The notes: generated by a model from the sequence alone, not told the origin. 64,000 nt of DNA from Elephas maximus indicus (GCF_024166365.1 NC_064837.1:79479553-79543552); one strand, 5' to 3'; positions 34,358-46,085 are shown, counted from the stretch's first letter. Translations and numbers: made by a program.

Positions 34358-34869
34358 ACAGTTTCCTAGTGCTGCTATAACAGAAATACCACAAGTGGAT
34401 GGCTTTAAAAAAGAGAAATTTATGTTCTCACAGTTTAGGAAGCTAAATAAAAAAATTCAGGGCGCCAGCTCTAGAGGAAGGCTTTCTTTCTCTTTCAGCT
34501 CTGGGGGAAAGTCCTTGTCATCAATATTCCCCTGGTCTAGGAGCTTCTCAGTGCAGGACCCCGAGTCCAAAGGACATGCTCGGCTCCTGGCTCTTCTTTC
34601 TTGGTGGTAGGAGGTCCCTTTTCTCTGCTCGCTTCTCTCTTTTATATCTCAAAAGAGATTGATTCAAAATACAACCTAATCCTGTAGGTTATATCCTGCT
34701 TCATTAATATAACTGCCTCTAATCCTGCCTCATTAACATCACAGAGGTTAGGATTTACAACACATAAGTAATTACAACAGATCACAAAATGGAGGACAAC
34801 CACACAATACTGGGAATCATGGTCTAGCCAAGTTGATACATTTTGGGGGACACAACTCAATCCATGACA
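34358..34869 (-). mobile_element. MaLR/MST-like solo LTR, antisense
   Basis: On the minus strand it starts 'tgtcatggattgagttgtgtccccc' (34869) and ends near 34358, and is about 512 bp long, the same as the LTR at 8932-9444. The pair with 34154-34357 forms a palindrome whose arms are about 200 bp. Confidence 0.78.
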
Positions 34870-36029
34870 GGGGGAGTTAGTAATAACTACAGCAGCACAA
34901 CAAGCATAAACTAGGACTGTCCCAGGTAAATTAGGATATATGTCACTTCGCACTTATGGAAAGAGACAAAATCATGAAAAGAGCTATAATATGGTAGGGT
35001 GCTTGCTAAGTACGAGGCATTGTATTCCAACATTTTCCATGCATCCACTTTAATTCTCAGAGCAGCCCTCAGAAGTAGGTAAAGCTACTATTCTCACTTG
35101 AGCAGATCAGGAAAGTGAGGTACCAAGAAATTACATATCTTGAGTATACAGTCCATAAGGGTAGAGCTAGGGTGGAAGACCAGGAAGGCCGGTTCCAGAA
35201 CTAAGCTCCAAAGAGCTATTCCAGGTATTTCAAACTGATAGCCCACAGGCAAGTTTTGTTTGCCCTTCTCAGTATGTAACAGAAAAGTGAGCCAACATTT
35301 AAAACTTGAGAGACTGCACATAAAATTCTGGATTTCCAGCTTCTCTCGGAAACACTGGAAAGCTTGACAACAGTGAGCCAGAATTCTTGCAGGGTGCAAG
35401 TCACAGGAACTGGGTGGAGCTGCCCAACTGGGAAGGGTGTGGACTCACCAGCTTGCCATGGTCCTCACCCATCTCTTTTGTCCGCTCATTCCGGCACTGA
35501 GGTAGAGTGAGAGTGGCCATATATTATGATGCTTGCACCATTGTCCTTCTTAGAGTGGAAAAGCATTCCTCAGTATCCTGGTCTCCATTAAGAATGACCA
35601 GAGGACTGTGTCTCTTTCAAAACTAAAAAAAAAAAAAAAGAAAGAAAGAAATTGGGGAAGGGATGCCCTAAATTAAGCTCCACTGCCCTGCAGCCATAAT
35701 GCCCCTGTGACATGCTGTGTTCTTTTCATTCGTTCGTGTCCAGCACCACCTGACTCTGTGGAATCATGACACGTCTCATAACAAGCTTTTCCTGTACTCA
35801 TTGTCAATTCCCCAACCTTTCTGACTTGGCAACATTTGAAGATTACTTGTTTGGTTCCATAACACTCTCTCCTAAAAGTGAAGCATGGCACTCTTTAAAG
35901 TAAAGTGAATTTAGAGCCTTTTTTGTTGGGAACATTCATAATCTTGCTTAAACTATTCGCCAAAGATTAAATGCAGCCTGACTTCTGCAACGACTTTGTT
36001 GTCCACACTTTCTCTGGAGGGCAACATGG
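34870..36029. other. Unique sequence with an antisense MIR; no gene seen
   Basis: An antisense MIR piece lies at about 35000-35130 ('gtgcttgctaagtacgaggcattgt...gcagatcaggaaagtgaggta'). A 15-base A run followed by (GAAA)n is at about 35625-35650. Nothing with coding character is visible. Confidence 0.5.
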
Positions 36030-36162
36030 TGGACAGGTTAGCTCTGGAATCTGGACCTCCTTGGCTTCAGATTCCTGCTTTTTCCCTTGGTCCTGGGACT
36101 GGCGGCTTTGCTTCTGTGAGCCTCAATATGGGGAAGATACTAACAAGATCTGTCTCATGGGT
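36030..36162 (+). repeat. MIR, left part (split by an L1 tail)
   Basis: 'ctctggaatctggacctccttggcttcag' to 'aagatctgtctcatgggt' follows the MIR body. The MIR continues after the insertion at 36692. Confidence 0.75.
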
Positions 36163-36678
36163 AGGCCAGAAGAACAGGATGGTGGCCAGCTACCATTACT
36201 GAATGTGTTGACCAAAGGTTCTATAGAAAAATTCTGATCAAAAGGGGGAAAGTTTGGAACTGATTTTCAAATTCTCACAGAATCCTGACTTTCTGGAGTT
36301 ATATATCCTAGAAGAACTACTGAAACTATTGCCCTGAGATAATCTTTAAACTTTAAACCAAAAATATCCTCTGAAGTCTTCTTTAAACAAAACAGTTTAG
36401 CTTAACTAGTAAAGAATGTCTGCCTTGAGCATTGTGTTTTTTGAAGAACTGTTTGTCTGGTATCAAATTGACAACAGTGACTCAGAAGGGTTAGATAGGA
36501 AGCTTAAGGAGCCATGAATTTATGTTAATGGGGGAGGAAAAATTCAGAAAAGGAGAGTGAGAATGGTTGCACAACTTGAAGAATGTAATTGATGTCATTG
36601 AACTGTATGTGTAGAAATTGTTGAACTGGTGTATGTTCTGCTGGGTAAGTTTTCAACAACAACAACAACAAAAAAAAC
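36163..36678 (+). mobile_element. 5'-truncated L1 3' end with target-site duplication
   Basis: The target 'ctgtctcatgggt' is duplicated at 36150-36162 and 36679-36691. The insert contains an L1-type 3'UTR ('gccagctaccattactgaatg') that parallels 1261-1797 read on its minus strand, and ends with a (CAA)n/A8 tail. A MIR is split by the insertion. Confidence 0.85.
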
Positions 36679-36691
36679 CTGTCTCATGGGT

Positions 36692-36755
36692 TTCTGGAAA
36701 GATTCAATGAGCAAATGCTTGAAGATGCTCTGTAGCCAGTAAGCACTGCATAACT
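36692..36755 (+). repeat. MIR, right part
   Basis: 'ttctggaaagattcaatgagcaaatgcttgaagatgctctgtagccagtaagc' completes the MIR begun at 36030. Confidence 0.7.
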
Positions 36756-37409
36756 GACCGCCCATATTATTTCTTGATGTTTAAGCAAGACCCCCTGCCC
36801 TGAGTGGAGCCATGAGCTCAAGAATCAGTGTTTGTGTTTCACAGCAGAGAACCTGGGAACAAGGCTCAGCAGACGCTGCGATCTGAATAAGAAGAAATGA
36901 TAAGAGGAAATAAGATCAAGTACCACAGTGTTTAAGCTGCTCTTTAGAAATATTAAAAGAAAAATAAACACAAAATCCAGATGTGCCACCCTCTCCCAAT
37001 TCCACAGGTGCTGGTCTCTCTGAATTTGTGGACCCCTCCTCAGGTGTGGAAGGGAGGGGGCAAGGAGAAGAGGCCTGTGGAGGGAGTGTCTGGATATTGG
37101 TGTGGGGGCGGGGGTGTTTGGGCGGGTCAGGGCAGATGGGGTGTGCTCTTTTCCCTGCCACATTCTGGTTCTGCAGAAATAACTCCGAGGACAGCAGTAA
37201 AGGTAAAATGAGGTCACAGAAGACGCAGTTGGAAGAGTGTGTGGAAGGAGGAGGGGTAGCACCTGCAGGTCTGGCAGATGCTGGGACAGGAGGAAGCAGG
37301 AATCTGTATGGGACACCCTGGGACTCAGGGCAGGGGGTCCTTACCCACAACAGTGGGAGAAGGGAAGGAGTGGGGGCAATGTGGGCTGAGAATGAGCTCT
37401 CCCTGGGAG
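36756..37409. other. GC-moderate unique sequence, no gene seen
   Basis: Open frames up to 165 codons on the plus strand (36983-37480) and 163 on the minus strand overlap each other. They have no domain and low-complexity composition, so they look like chance frames in G-rich DNA. A 'gtgggggcgggggtgtttgggcgggtcaggg' stretch is at about 37100-37130. Confidence 0.45.
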
Positions 37410-37479
37410 CTCAGGTTCGGATTCTGCCACTGACAAGCTTATTGGCCTTGGGTGACTCTGTGCATTTTCCTTACCTGTG
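37410..37479 (+). repeat. MIR fragment cut by an AfroSINE
   Basis: 'ggttcggattctgccactgacaagcttattggccttgggtgac' is MIR core. The AfroSINE starts directly after it. Confidence 0.7.
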
Positions 37480-37675
37480 AGTGCTCAGCTGCTAACTGAA
37501 AAGTTGGTGGTTCTGTTTTGAACCCGCCAGCTGCTTTGAGAAATAAAATACCTGGCTATCGGCTCCTGTAAAGATTACAGGCTAGGAAACCCTACCGGGA
37601 AATTCTACTCTGTCCTATAGAGTCACTATGAGTAGAAAATCAACTTGATGTCACCTAACAAAAACAACAAAAGGA
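37480..37675 (+). mobile_element. AfroSINE
   Basis: 'gtgctcagctgctaactgaaaagttggtggtt' with 'gtaaagattacaggctaggaaaccctac', 'ctctgtcctatagagtcactatgag' and an end 'acctaacaaaaacaacaaaag'. Confidence 0.85.
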
Positions 37676-37749
37676 ATTACAAAATACCCTCCCTCTCTGC
37701 CTTCTCACAGGTGATGGGGAGACCTAAAGGGATGCACACAACATTGTGT

Positions 37750-37860
37750 CTGTCTCCCCTACTAACGTTCCTTGAGAGCAAGAGCTGTCTTACACATTTG
37801 CGTCCTAAGTGCCAGGCACACAGTAGGTGCTCAAAGTTTGCGTACCGAACTGAGCTTGAC
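37750..37860 (+). repeat. L2 3' end fragment
   Basis: 'acgttccttgagagcaagagctgtcttacacatttg' and 'gtgccaggcacacagtaggtgctcaaagtttg' are diverged L2 tail sequence. Confidence 0.7.
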
Positions 37861-37904
37861 AAGGGGTGGTGGAAAGGGAAGCTGCCTTATGTTGTCGTGT
37901 AAGG

Positions 37905-38162
37905 GTTTAACATCTTCTAGATTACAAATGATATGTCTGTGGGTGGCTTCAAATCGTAATTTGTTATAATCCACACAGTTGAATGCCTTTTTGCATAGTC
38001 AAGAAAACACAGGTAAACATCTTTCTGGTGTTCTCTACTTTCACCCAAGATCCATCTGACATCAGCAATGATATCCCTTATTCCACGTCCTCTTCTGAAT
38101 CCGGCTTGAATTTCTGGCAATTCCCAGTTGATGTACTGCTGCAACCAACCTTTAGGATGCAT
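37905..38162 (-). mobile_element. RTE/BovB-type LINE reverse transcriptase fragment
   Basis: The minus strand is open over 37917-38186 and encodes RTE-type reverse transcriptase sequence: 'QQYINWELPEIQAGFRRGRG' followed by 'YLCFLDYAK'. The order INxELPxxQAGFRxGRGxRD...FxDYAKAFD is the RTE/BovB signature between RT motifs. The fragment is 5'- and 3'-truncated and has no second ORF. RTE machinery is thought to have moved the AfroSINEs. It abuts a tandem-duplicated sequence at 38163. Confidence 0.82.
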
Positions 38163-39553
38163 TGTAGCACTTGACAGCAGCACCACAGGTCCTTAGATAT
38201 CCAGGCTTAGCTGGGATCTGCCCTGGCAATGGCTCCAATGCTTGTAGTCCCAGATGATTACACATGGGCCATGAAGGACTTTATTCCAGATCAACTCAGG
38301 GGTCTGGTTGAGGTTAGGCAGGCCAGGGTATGGTCGGTGGGTGGGGCTAAGGCTTGTTTACCATCGCCATGGACACAGCCTCTGGCAACAGTGGGCAGAA
38401 CTTCTGATGGGGCAGAGTCAGAGTTATTAAACCAGTAAGAGAGCCCATGGCCAGCCTGGGCAATTCCCCAGGGTCCTTCTCGTTGGCCTGTGAGACTTAG
38501 CAGCCACTTTAGGCTCTGCCCACAGGAATTCAGCACACCCAGGGAAATAGCTTCACAGAGGAGAACCCCCCAATTGATGTCCAGAGGTTCACTGCATGGG
38601 GTTAGCAGACCAGTTTTCTCTTTTCCACTTACTCGAGGACATCATTAGGCAAGTGGTCCCTACTCAGCCTCTATTCTCTCTTTCTCTGTCGGTGTGTGAC
38701 AACTCTAAATTGTACTCCTGAAAAATATCACAAGGAGAGCACGAGAGAGCCTCGTGCTAGAAGGGGGAACACCTCTGGTGGTATAGGTTGCCCACAGGCA
38801 GAGAATAATAGGTTGCTCATCTGGATGGTCTTCAGAACCTGGAGTCTGATGGGGGAGCTGGATGTGGACCCCTAGGATTCTTCGTAAATAGTTCAGTGGC
38901 TCTTCATCAGATGGGAAAGGCAAGGAAGAAGGCCTGGACACCAGGGGTGGAATATGGCCAGGAGGAGATTGAGCGCGGCCGGGAGCCCTTCCAGCACTGT
39001 CCTTCTGCTGAAGTTTTGTTCCCAGAAACCTCTCCAAGCAGTCTAGAAAGAAAAAATTCACACGTACCCTCAAGAGGCCTCCCCAGGATCTGGAGATAAG
39101 ATTCTGGTCTCTACCATTTCATCTTATCAGGCACCTGATACTTATCCACAAACCCTGCCTTTCTAGATGAATGCCACATCCACCTGAGGCCTACAGCAGA
39201 CCCTCAGCCAAGGGCAGGACCGGCCAAGCCAAGTGAAACACCCATTCATCTTTTTTTGCCATCTGCTTCTCCAGAACCTCCTGTGGCACACTGTTTATGT
39301 TGGACCTCCTGGAAGCAGGAAATCCTGTGCCCCTGGAGGCCTGAGGAGTGCTGATGTGGGGATATGAATGACCATTTCACATGAGCAGGAGGGAGCTCTG
39401 GGCCCTAGTCTGGCTGGCTATGGGATTGTAGGACTTTTGGCACCATACCTGGTCTTTGGCCTGTTCTCCCATGAATGTGTGGACTCCAGCTACATTTCTC
39501 CTCCCATCACTCTGATTTGCCTTCACACCTCACCTAAGTCTGGAGGTGACCAC
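38163..39553. repeat. Unclassified 1.39-kb sequence, tandem copy 1
   Basis: Begins 'tgtagcacttgacagcagcacc'. It aligns along its whole length with 39554-40843. Examples: 'gattacacatgggccatgaaggactttattcc' against 'gattacacgtgggctgtggcagactttattcc', and 'ggtggtaccacctctgg'-type blocks near 38766 and 40168. It contains a block with 'gccatcgccatggacacagcctctggca' and ends 'ctccagctacatttctcctcccatcac...gaggtgac'. I do not recognise it; no frame has a domain. Confidence 0.75.
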
Positions 39554-40843
39554 TGTAGCACTGATAGCAGTGCCACACGTCTCCAGATATCGAGGCTCAG
39601 GCTGAACTTTCTGTCTTCTGCCCCAGGCAGTGGCCTCAATGCTTAAAGTCCTGGATGATTACACGTGGGCTGTGGCAGACTTTATTCCTGATCGCCTCAG
39701 AGGTCTGAGTGAGGGTAGGCAGGTCAGGATACTTTCAGGTGGATGGAGCTAAGGCTTGTTTACTATTACCATGGAGACAGCCTCTGGAAGCAGTGGGCGG
39801 AGCTTCTGATGGAGCCAGGTCACAAGTATTGAGCCAATAGGAGAGATCTGGCCAGCCTGGCTGATTCCCCAGGGCCCTTCTTGTTGGCCTGTGAGATTTA
39901 GCAGCCACTTCTGGTAGTGGCCACAGGAATTTAGCACAGCCAGGGAAAAGCTTTGCAGAGGAAAACAACTGAAGTGCACAGGTTCAAGGCACTTGGTGAG
40001 CAGGCCAGGTTCTTCTTTTCCACTTACTTGAGGACATCAGTAGGCAAGGCATCCCCACTCAGCATCTCTCTCTCTCTCTCTCTGTTGCTTCTGCAACATC
40101 TCTTAATTGAACTCCTGAGAAATATCACAACAAGGAGAGCAGGAGAGGGAGCCTAGAGCTGGAAGGGGGAACACCTCTGGTGGTACTGATTGCCCATGGG
40201 CAGAGAATAGTAGGTAGCCCATCTGAATGGTCCTCAGGGTCAAGAGCCTGATGGGGGATCTACACCAGGGGCAGACCTTGGCCAGGTGGAGCCTGTGTGC
40301 AGATGGGAGCCCATCCAGCCACTGCTCCTCCCATGGATACTCTGTATCCGGAAATCCCTTCAAGTGGATGAGGCAGAAAAAATTCACACATACCCACAAG
40401 AAGCCTCTCCTGGATCTGGAGATGACTATCTGGTCTCCACCATTTCATCTTCCCAGCATACACCTGGCATCCACCCATAAACTCTACCTTTCTAGATGAA
40501 TGCCACATCCACCTAGGACCCACAGAGTGCCATTCAGCCAAGGGCAGGACAGGTAAAGTCAAGCAAACACCCATGTGCATTTTTTTTGCTGTCTGCTTTT
40601 CCACGACCTCCTGTGGCACGCTGCATATATGTGAGTTCCTGGGAGCCAGGGAAGGAAATCCTGTGTCCCAGAGGTCTGAGGAGTACTGATGTGGGGATAT
40701 GGATGACCAGTGTCCCATGTGCAGGAGGGAACCTTGGTCCCCAGTCTGGCTGGCTATGGGACTCTAGGACACCTGGCACTATCCCTGGTCTTTGGCCTGT
40801 GCTCCTGTGAATGTGTGCACTCCAGCTACATCTCTCCTCCCAT
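39554..40843. repeat. Unclassified 1.39-kb sequence, tandem copy 2
   Basis: Begins 'tgtagcactgatagcagtgcc' straight after copy 1 and stops at 'ctccagctacatctctcctcccat' where the ERV 5' LTR starts. The visible divergence between copies is moderate, so the duplication is not recent. A (CT)n tract at 40065-40084 is longer than in copy 1. Confidence 0.75.
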
Positions 40844-41490
40844 TGTGACTTTAATACCTTGCAACATGTTTTCTCCTTTTCAAAATGGGTGATAGAGGGC
40901 TTGACATAACTAGTGCTGTAATGATACTCTAAGTAACCTATACGTTTTTTTCTTGGCATTTTGTGCACTCTCACTTTCAATGTTCTCTTTTATTATACCA
41001 GCTGCACTTGTCTCTTTCCAAAGGGGTGCGGGGCCTTCTCAGGTGTTGCCACCTTGGCCTCCCTCCTGTTCTTTGTTCTCTTGGGAGATGGCCTTCAGTC
41101 TGCAAGGCAGCAGCTAGGAAGGCTGCCTGGCACTTTTGGTCTGTAATTTTCTTCTTGCTCTTTATCTCAGTTAGAGTAAACTTGGCAGTCCAGTTCCACT
41201 AGCCAAGTCCAGATGTCTGGCATGCATATCTTTAGTGTAATAAAGAGTTTCTTGTAATTGTCTTGTGATATATACTCATCCAACCATCTGCGGGCTACAT
41301 GTCTGAAGACAGTATGTAACCCTTGCAAAAATGATATATAAGCTCTGATGTGGAAATTATTTTTCCGTACTCCATAAGACAGCCTGCACTGCTGCAGGTC
41401 TTCCTGTTGGTGTCAATTCCTAATAAATTTCTGTCTTTCTGACTTGGGGTATGTTTCATTGGCTCCAGGGCACAGACCCTAATCAGGTAA
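40844..41490 (+). repeat. ERV 5' LTR
   Basis: Starts 'tgtgactttaataccttgcaacatg' and parallels the 3' LTR at 46086. The poly-A signal AATAAA is in 'cctaataaatttctgtc' near 41420. Ends at 'aatcaggtaagaa' before the PBS. It lacks about 60 bp present in the 3' LTR near 46450. Confidence 0.88.
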
Positions 41491-41497
41491 GAAATTT

Positions 41498-41515
41498 TGG
41501 TGCCCAATGTGGGGC
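41498..41515 (+). other. ERV primer binding site, tRNA-Lys type
   Basis: The 18 bases 'tggtgcccaatgtggggc' match the complement of tRNA-Lys1,2 ('tggcgcccaacgtggggc') with only two CpG-to-TpG changes, which is ordinary CpG decay. Confidence 0.8.
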
Positions 41516-41899
41516 TCGAATTACTCTGTCCCTGGTTCTGTCTCCCTAAAGACTGAGCCTCTGGGAAGGACCTGGGAAGAGAGAAGGTGCACCTCTCCTC
41601 TACTTGTGGAGGTCTCTTAACCTGTGGTGGCCTGGAGCTTCAGGGATGGGCGAGGACTGCACGGCAGCAAGCTGTGTACAGAGGGAGAAAGTTTCTCTCT
41701 GCCACGGTAGGTAACTGAGCATCACGTGGTAAATCCTCTATAAAAGCCACAAGTGGCACCGGTTCTCATAGACTCTCCAAGAATGGGTGACAAGGCCCTG
41801 TGAGGTTGGACAAGAGACCAGTGAGGTTTCCCGTTGCAAGTGGGTACCCGGGGAAGTAAGATTCTGGCTGAGAGTCCACTAGGCCTTATTCTTTCTAAC

Positions 41900-43260
41900 T
41901 AGACTTATTTCGGAGGGTATCCTGTAACTAAGAAACATCTTAAAATTTTGTGTCATCAAGTATGGCCTCAATACCAGCTCCCTGATGGGGTCAGATGGCC
42001 TATGAATGGTTCCAGGGATTTTGGCACTATTCTGCAGTTTGATCTGTTTTGTACTCAAACTAACAAGTGGGATAAAAAGCTGTATATAGAATGTTTTATG
42101 ACATTATGACATGAGAAAAAGGATAAAGCTTCTGTTTTAGCCCCTGTTATGCAGACCAAAGGTGAAGATAAAGAAAGGGATGAAGATGTGGTAGATGTTC
42201 TTCTCATTCCCCCACCTCAAAAAACCCTTTCAATACCTATTCGTGACCCCTCCCCGGTGGTATCAGAGGATGAGGATAGGAAGGCATTACAGGGACGTGG
42301 AGTAGGTGGCATAGATATGGTATCCCCACCAGATACTAGGAGTGGGGTACAGTTCAGCCCAGTTCCCTCAGGAGGGCTTTACCCACTCTGGGAGGCACCG
42401 GTCCCTGCTGCAGAAGGGTCACCTCAGATGCTGTGGGTCCATAATCTGTTCCTGGCTTCCGATTTGTACAATTGGAAGTGAAACCTTCCAGAGCATCTAT
42501 CGGTCAGACCCACATGCCATGACTGAACATTTTTCCCACATTTTTGCTACCCACCATCCTACATTAGCTGACTGTCGGACTCTATTAGCTGCACTCCTCA
42601 CAGCAGAAGTAAGATGGATGGTCTTAGCAAAAACAAAAGAAAAGGAAGAAGAAAAATACAATGAGGAAGGGGCTATAGATGGAATATTAGCAGATGAAGT
42701 GGTACCAGTAAAGGAGCGAATGTGGGGCCCGAATACAGCAGAAGGCAGATGGCGTCTCATAGCTTACTGAGGGTTCCTCCTGTATGGGCTAAAGCATGGG
42801 GCACCTAGGCAGACAAACTTCGTAAGATCAAGGAGATGGTTCAGGGGTTGAAAGAAAACCCATCAGCCTTCCTGGAATGCCTCATAACAGAATTCCATAA
42901 GTAAAAAACATCCATCTTGAAATGCCCCCAGAATGGTCCCCTGATCAGTATGCTCCTGACATTTGAAGAAAATTGCAGAAGGTAGAAGGAGGACTAGGGA
43001 CTCTGTCTAACTCTATTAGTTGAAATTACACTTAAGGTCTTTACCAACAGAGATCAGGTAAAGCAGGCTGAGAAAAAGAAAGAAAAAGACCAGGACATGA
43101 AGAAACAGGCCAATCTATTACCTGCTGCTCTAGGATTGACTGGAAGAAGCTGACAAGACCGAGGTGAGTTTTGTAAGGAGGGACACTGGAAAAATGAGTG
43201 CCCCAAAAGAAAGAATGGAACAGGGCCAGGCAAGATTGAAAGTGGGGAGAAGATTTTTCA
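41900..43260 (+). pseudogene. ERV gag remnant
   Basis: Gag forms the viral particle (matrix, capsid, nucleocapsid). The capsid region near 42480-42620 has the class I pattern ('THHPTLADCRTLLAALLTAE') and 'QGLKENPSAFLECL' at about 42840. A single zinc knuckle is at about 43170-43205 ('CKEGHWKNEC') but its first cysteine is replaced. No initiating start could be fixed, and internal stops and shifts disrupt the frame. Confidence 0.8.
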
Positions 43261-43299
43261 AGGAGTTATCAAAGAATAAGAGGGGGACTTTGAATGATG

Positions 43300-43500
43300 G
43301 GGACCAGGGGAGACAACTTTTAACCTCCCTCCTACCGATCCCCTGGTAAAAGTTATGGCAGGAGGAGAGCAGTAGACGTCTTGATTGTTACCAGAGCAGC
43401 CTTCTCAGTACTCACCCAGAAGCCTAAATGGCCTGCCTCGACCAGCACTCGTTGTTGGTGTGTCTGAAAAAGAGGTGACCTGACACTTCTTGCAGCTGAT
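43300..43500 (+). pseudogene. ERV protease remnant
   Basis: The region after gag has 'LPTDPLVKVMAGG' and a run equivalent to the protease active-site area. The DTGA motif is not intact ('VTRAA' instead). A T12-14 run near 43510 and a jump to RNase H follow, so the reverse transcriptase is deleted. Confidence 0.6.
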
Positions 43501-43539
43501 GGACTGTGAAAAAAAATTTTTTTTTTTTTTTATAGGAAA

Positions 43540-44850
43540 AACTAAGCTATCCCAGGGGGCCTATTGAGCACGGGGAGAAAGACTATTAAATACAGAGCAG
43601 AATTGTTGCAACTTTTAGATGCTGTCCTAAAAGCCCAGCAGGCGGCAGTGGTGCACTGCTGAGCTCACCAGGAGGGACCCACCGCTGTAATTCAAGGAAA
43701 TCACGCAGCCTGCCATGAGGCCAAACAGGTGACCACAAATGCTTGATAAGTCTGTGCCCTCCTTCCCCGCCCATGGAAGACGATCCCCCACAATACATCA
43801 GAAAGACTTACAGAGACCCCAAGATTGGGGTGCCATCCAGGAAAGTCAAGGCTGGAAACGTACCACTGCCGGCTTCACATTTTGGGAAAGGAACCATGTT
43901 TGATTGGGTAACAAAACAAGTCGTGGGAGAAAAGCCCATTATAGCCATTCACCATGGGTTGGCATTTGCTTACTTTGCGCTGGCAATAATCCAAAGACTC
44001 ATGGGCCCAAGATTTCTGGCCCTCAAGGAATGGCACCCTTTCCAGGTGAGATATGGCAAATTGACTTTTATGAAGTGTTCAAAACTAAATATCAGATGAA
44101 ATATTTACTGGTGTGTATAGATTCTTTTTCAGGATGGGTAGAGACTTTTCTCTGCTGGACTGAGATGGCTAGAGAGGTAACCAAGGCCCTTCTGAAAGAA
44201 ATCATCCCTCGTATCAGGCTTCCAAGAAGTCTCAGTACTGACACTGGCACCCATTTTGTATCTGCAGTGGTACAACAGGTTTCGGCTGCTGTAGGAATAA
44301 AGTGGAAACTCCACGTAGCATGGAGACCCCAATCTAGTGGGAAGGTAGAACGAATGAATCAGTTCATGAAATGTCTTCTTAGTAAACTGTGTCAAGAGAC
44401 CAGGCTGCCCTGGACAGATGTTCTGCCACTGACCCTCCTCCTAGTCTGTATTGCACCCTGGGGAAAACTTAAAGTCAGTCCTTTGGAAATACTTCACGGT
44501 AGAGCATATTGTCTCAGCCAACTCTCCCCACAATCCTTCACGCAGCCCCCCAGTGTACTGATGTCTAAATATTTGCTTTCTCTAAGCAAAATCCTTTCCC
44601 AGTTTAATCGGGCAGTGGACCTGGCAGAAGTTCCCTCTTGAGATAGCTGCACTGTCTTTCCAGCCTGGTGATCAGGTGCTTCTCTGAGCATAGAAGGACC
44701 TCCCTTTACAGCCTAAATAGACTGGACCCCTCACCACACTACTCAGCACTCACACAACTGTGAAGCTTCCAAGAATTAAACCCTGTATCCACCATTCCTG
44801 TGTCAAGCCCTGCCTGGCCTATAGTGACAAGGAATGGAAAGCCTAACTCA
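43540..44850 (+). pseudogene. ERV pol remnant: RNase H C-terminus and integrase
   Basis: The N-terminal part matches the end of gammaretroviral RNase H ('LLDAVLKAQQAAVVHC' followed by a stop, then 'HQ'). The integrase core has its D,D-35-E residues: D in 'WQIDFYE', D in 'STDTGTHF' and E in 'SSGKVERMN'. Two frames are needed (43743-44099 and 43904-44641), and stops follow at 44641. Integrase inserts viral DNA into the host chromosome; this copy is not functional. Confidence 0.88.
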
Positions 44851-44903
44851 TCAACTGCCTGAATTTAAGACTTCTGGGTTTTTTTTAAGGTCAAAAAGTA
44901 AAA

Positions 44904-45889
44904 ATGTTTTTGATACTAGCTTGGATGGGGTTAAGTACCAGAGAGACTTCCACCCAGAGAATCCCTATCCCTGAAATAGACACCCCTCCTGATCCCTTGT
45001 TAAGGGATGAAATTTTGGGATCTATATTTTAAAGTGTTAAACATTCCTGATTTCTGTCTGGACCGGGGTTGCATGCCAACCTGGCCCTCAAGTCCTGTCT
45101 CGTCAGGGTTCGTACTACTCTAGAGGCTTTGAGAAATTTCACCATTCTTAAACATATAAAGAGTTACAATATTCTGATATTTATAGTTGGGGGCCTGTTA
45201 CAAGGTTCAAAGACAGAGAGATGTATACTGTTCAGGTTTTTTGGGTAACTAATGCCTCTAACTGTGTGAAGTTCTTGAAAAGTCGAACAAACTGTGTTGT
45301 TTTAGGAAGAAACGACCATATGAATTGTGGTTTCATTGACAGAGTGACAAGCAACTCCTTGTGTTAAGCTTCCTTCAGGTTGGTTGCTACTCTGTGGAAC
45401 TATGGCTTGTTCTTATGTCCCTGCCAGTGTTACCAATGGACCCTGTTCAATGGGGCATTTGGCTATGAACTTGCCTCAGAAGAGATTCCTTCGAAATAGG
45501 GTCATTAGAGAACTTGTCCTAGATGCAGCCTGTAGCAATAATCTACACTTATTAAGTAAAGCTCTTGCCACAGTCTTGGTTGTTATCCCAGGTTTAACGA
45601 TTGGGGCTTATCAAGAAACAGAACACCTAGCTTGCCTCACTATAATATCGCTGAATGCCACATCTATGACACAACCACGGTGTCAAGGGTTCAAAGGAAC
45701 GTGTTGTTTTAACCTTACTGATAACTCTGAACTCATTGAACTAAAGGTGATTTATGTAAAAGATGAGCTACAAGAAGTAAAGATTCATGAAGGATTTGGT
45801 TTTTCTTGGCTGACCTCTTGGCTGCCCAATCTTACCTGGCTAAAGACCTTATTCATTAGTGGAATCAGATTGGTTGTTATAGGCCTATG
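44904..45889 (+). pseudogene. ERV env remnant
   Basis: A start at 44904 opens a short hydrophobic signal-like stretch, overlapping the end of pol in gene order. The surface unit is strongly shortened (full class I Env proteins are about 550-650 residues, and here about 330 codons remain). The transmembrane part is recognisable from the CX6CC motif at 45681-45707 and a following hydrophobic segment at about 45800-45889. Internal stops at 45030-45360 break the frame. Entry function is not possible from this copy. Confidence 0.8.
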
Positions 45890-46071
45890 AATCTGTTGCT
45901 GTCTCCAAATCATGCCTGTATGTGGGATGGCATTCTCCATCCTGAATCAGACCATCCAATGCAGGACTCAAACCCACTGCAGGCCAAAGGCCCAATCCTT
46001 TCGCTTGAAGTTTTCTGATCTAAGGGACTAGGTTGAAACTTGGGATAGATGTGTATGGCTACCCAAGCTTC

Positions 46072-46085
46072 AAAAGGGGGGAGTA
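46072..46085 (+). other. ERV polypurine tract
   Basis: 'aaaaggggggagta' lies immediately before the 3' LTR start TGTAAC, as expected of the plus-strand primer for reverse transcription. Confidence 0.8.

Noticed and set aside
36825-37480. 163-165-codon frames on opposite strands
   Set aside because: Opposite-strand overlap and low-complexity composition, with no recognised motif.
42149-42481. 110-codon frame as an independent host gene
   Set aside because: It is part of the ERV gag remnant; another frame carries the capsid signature.
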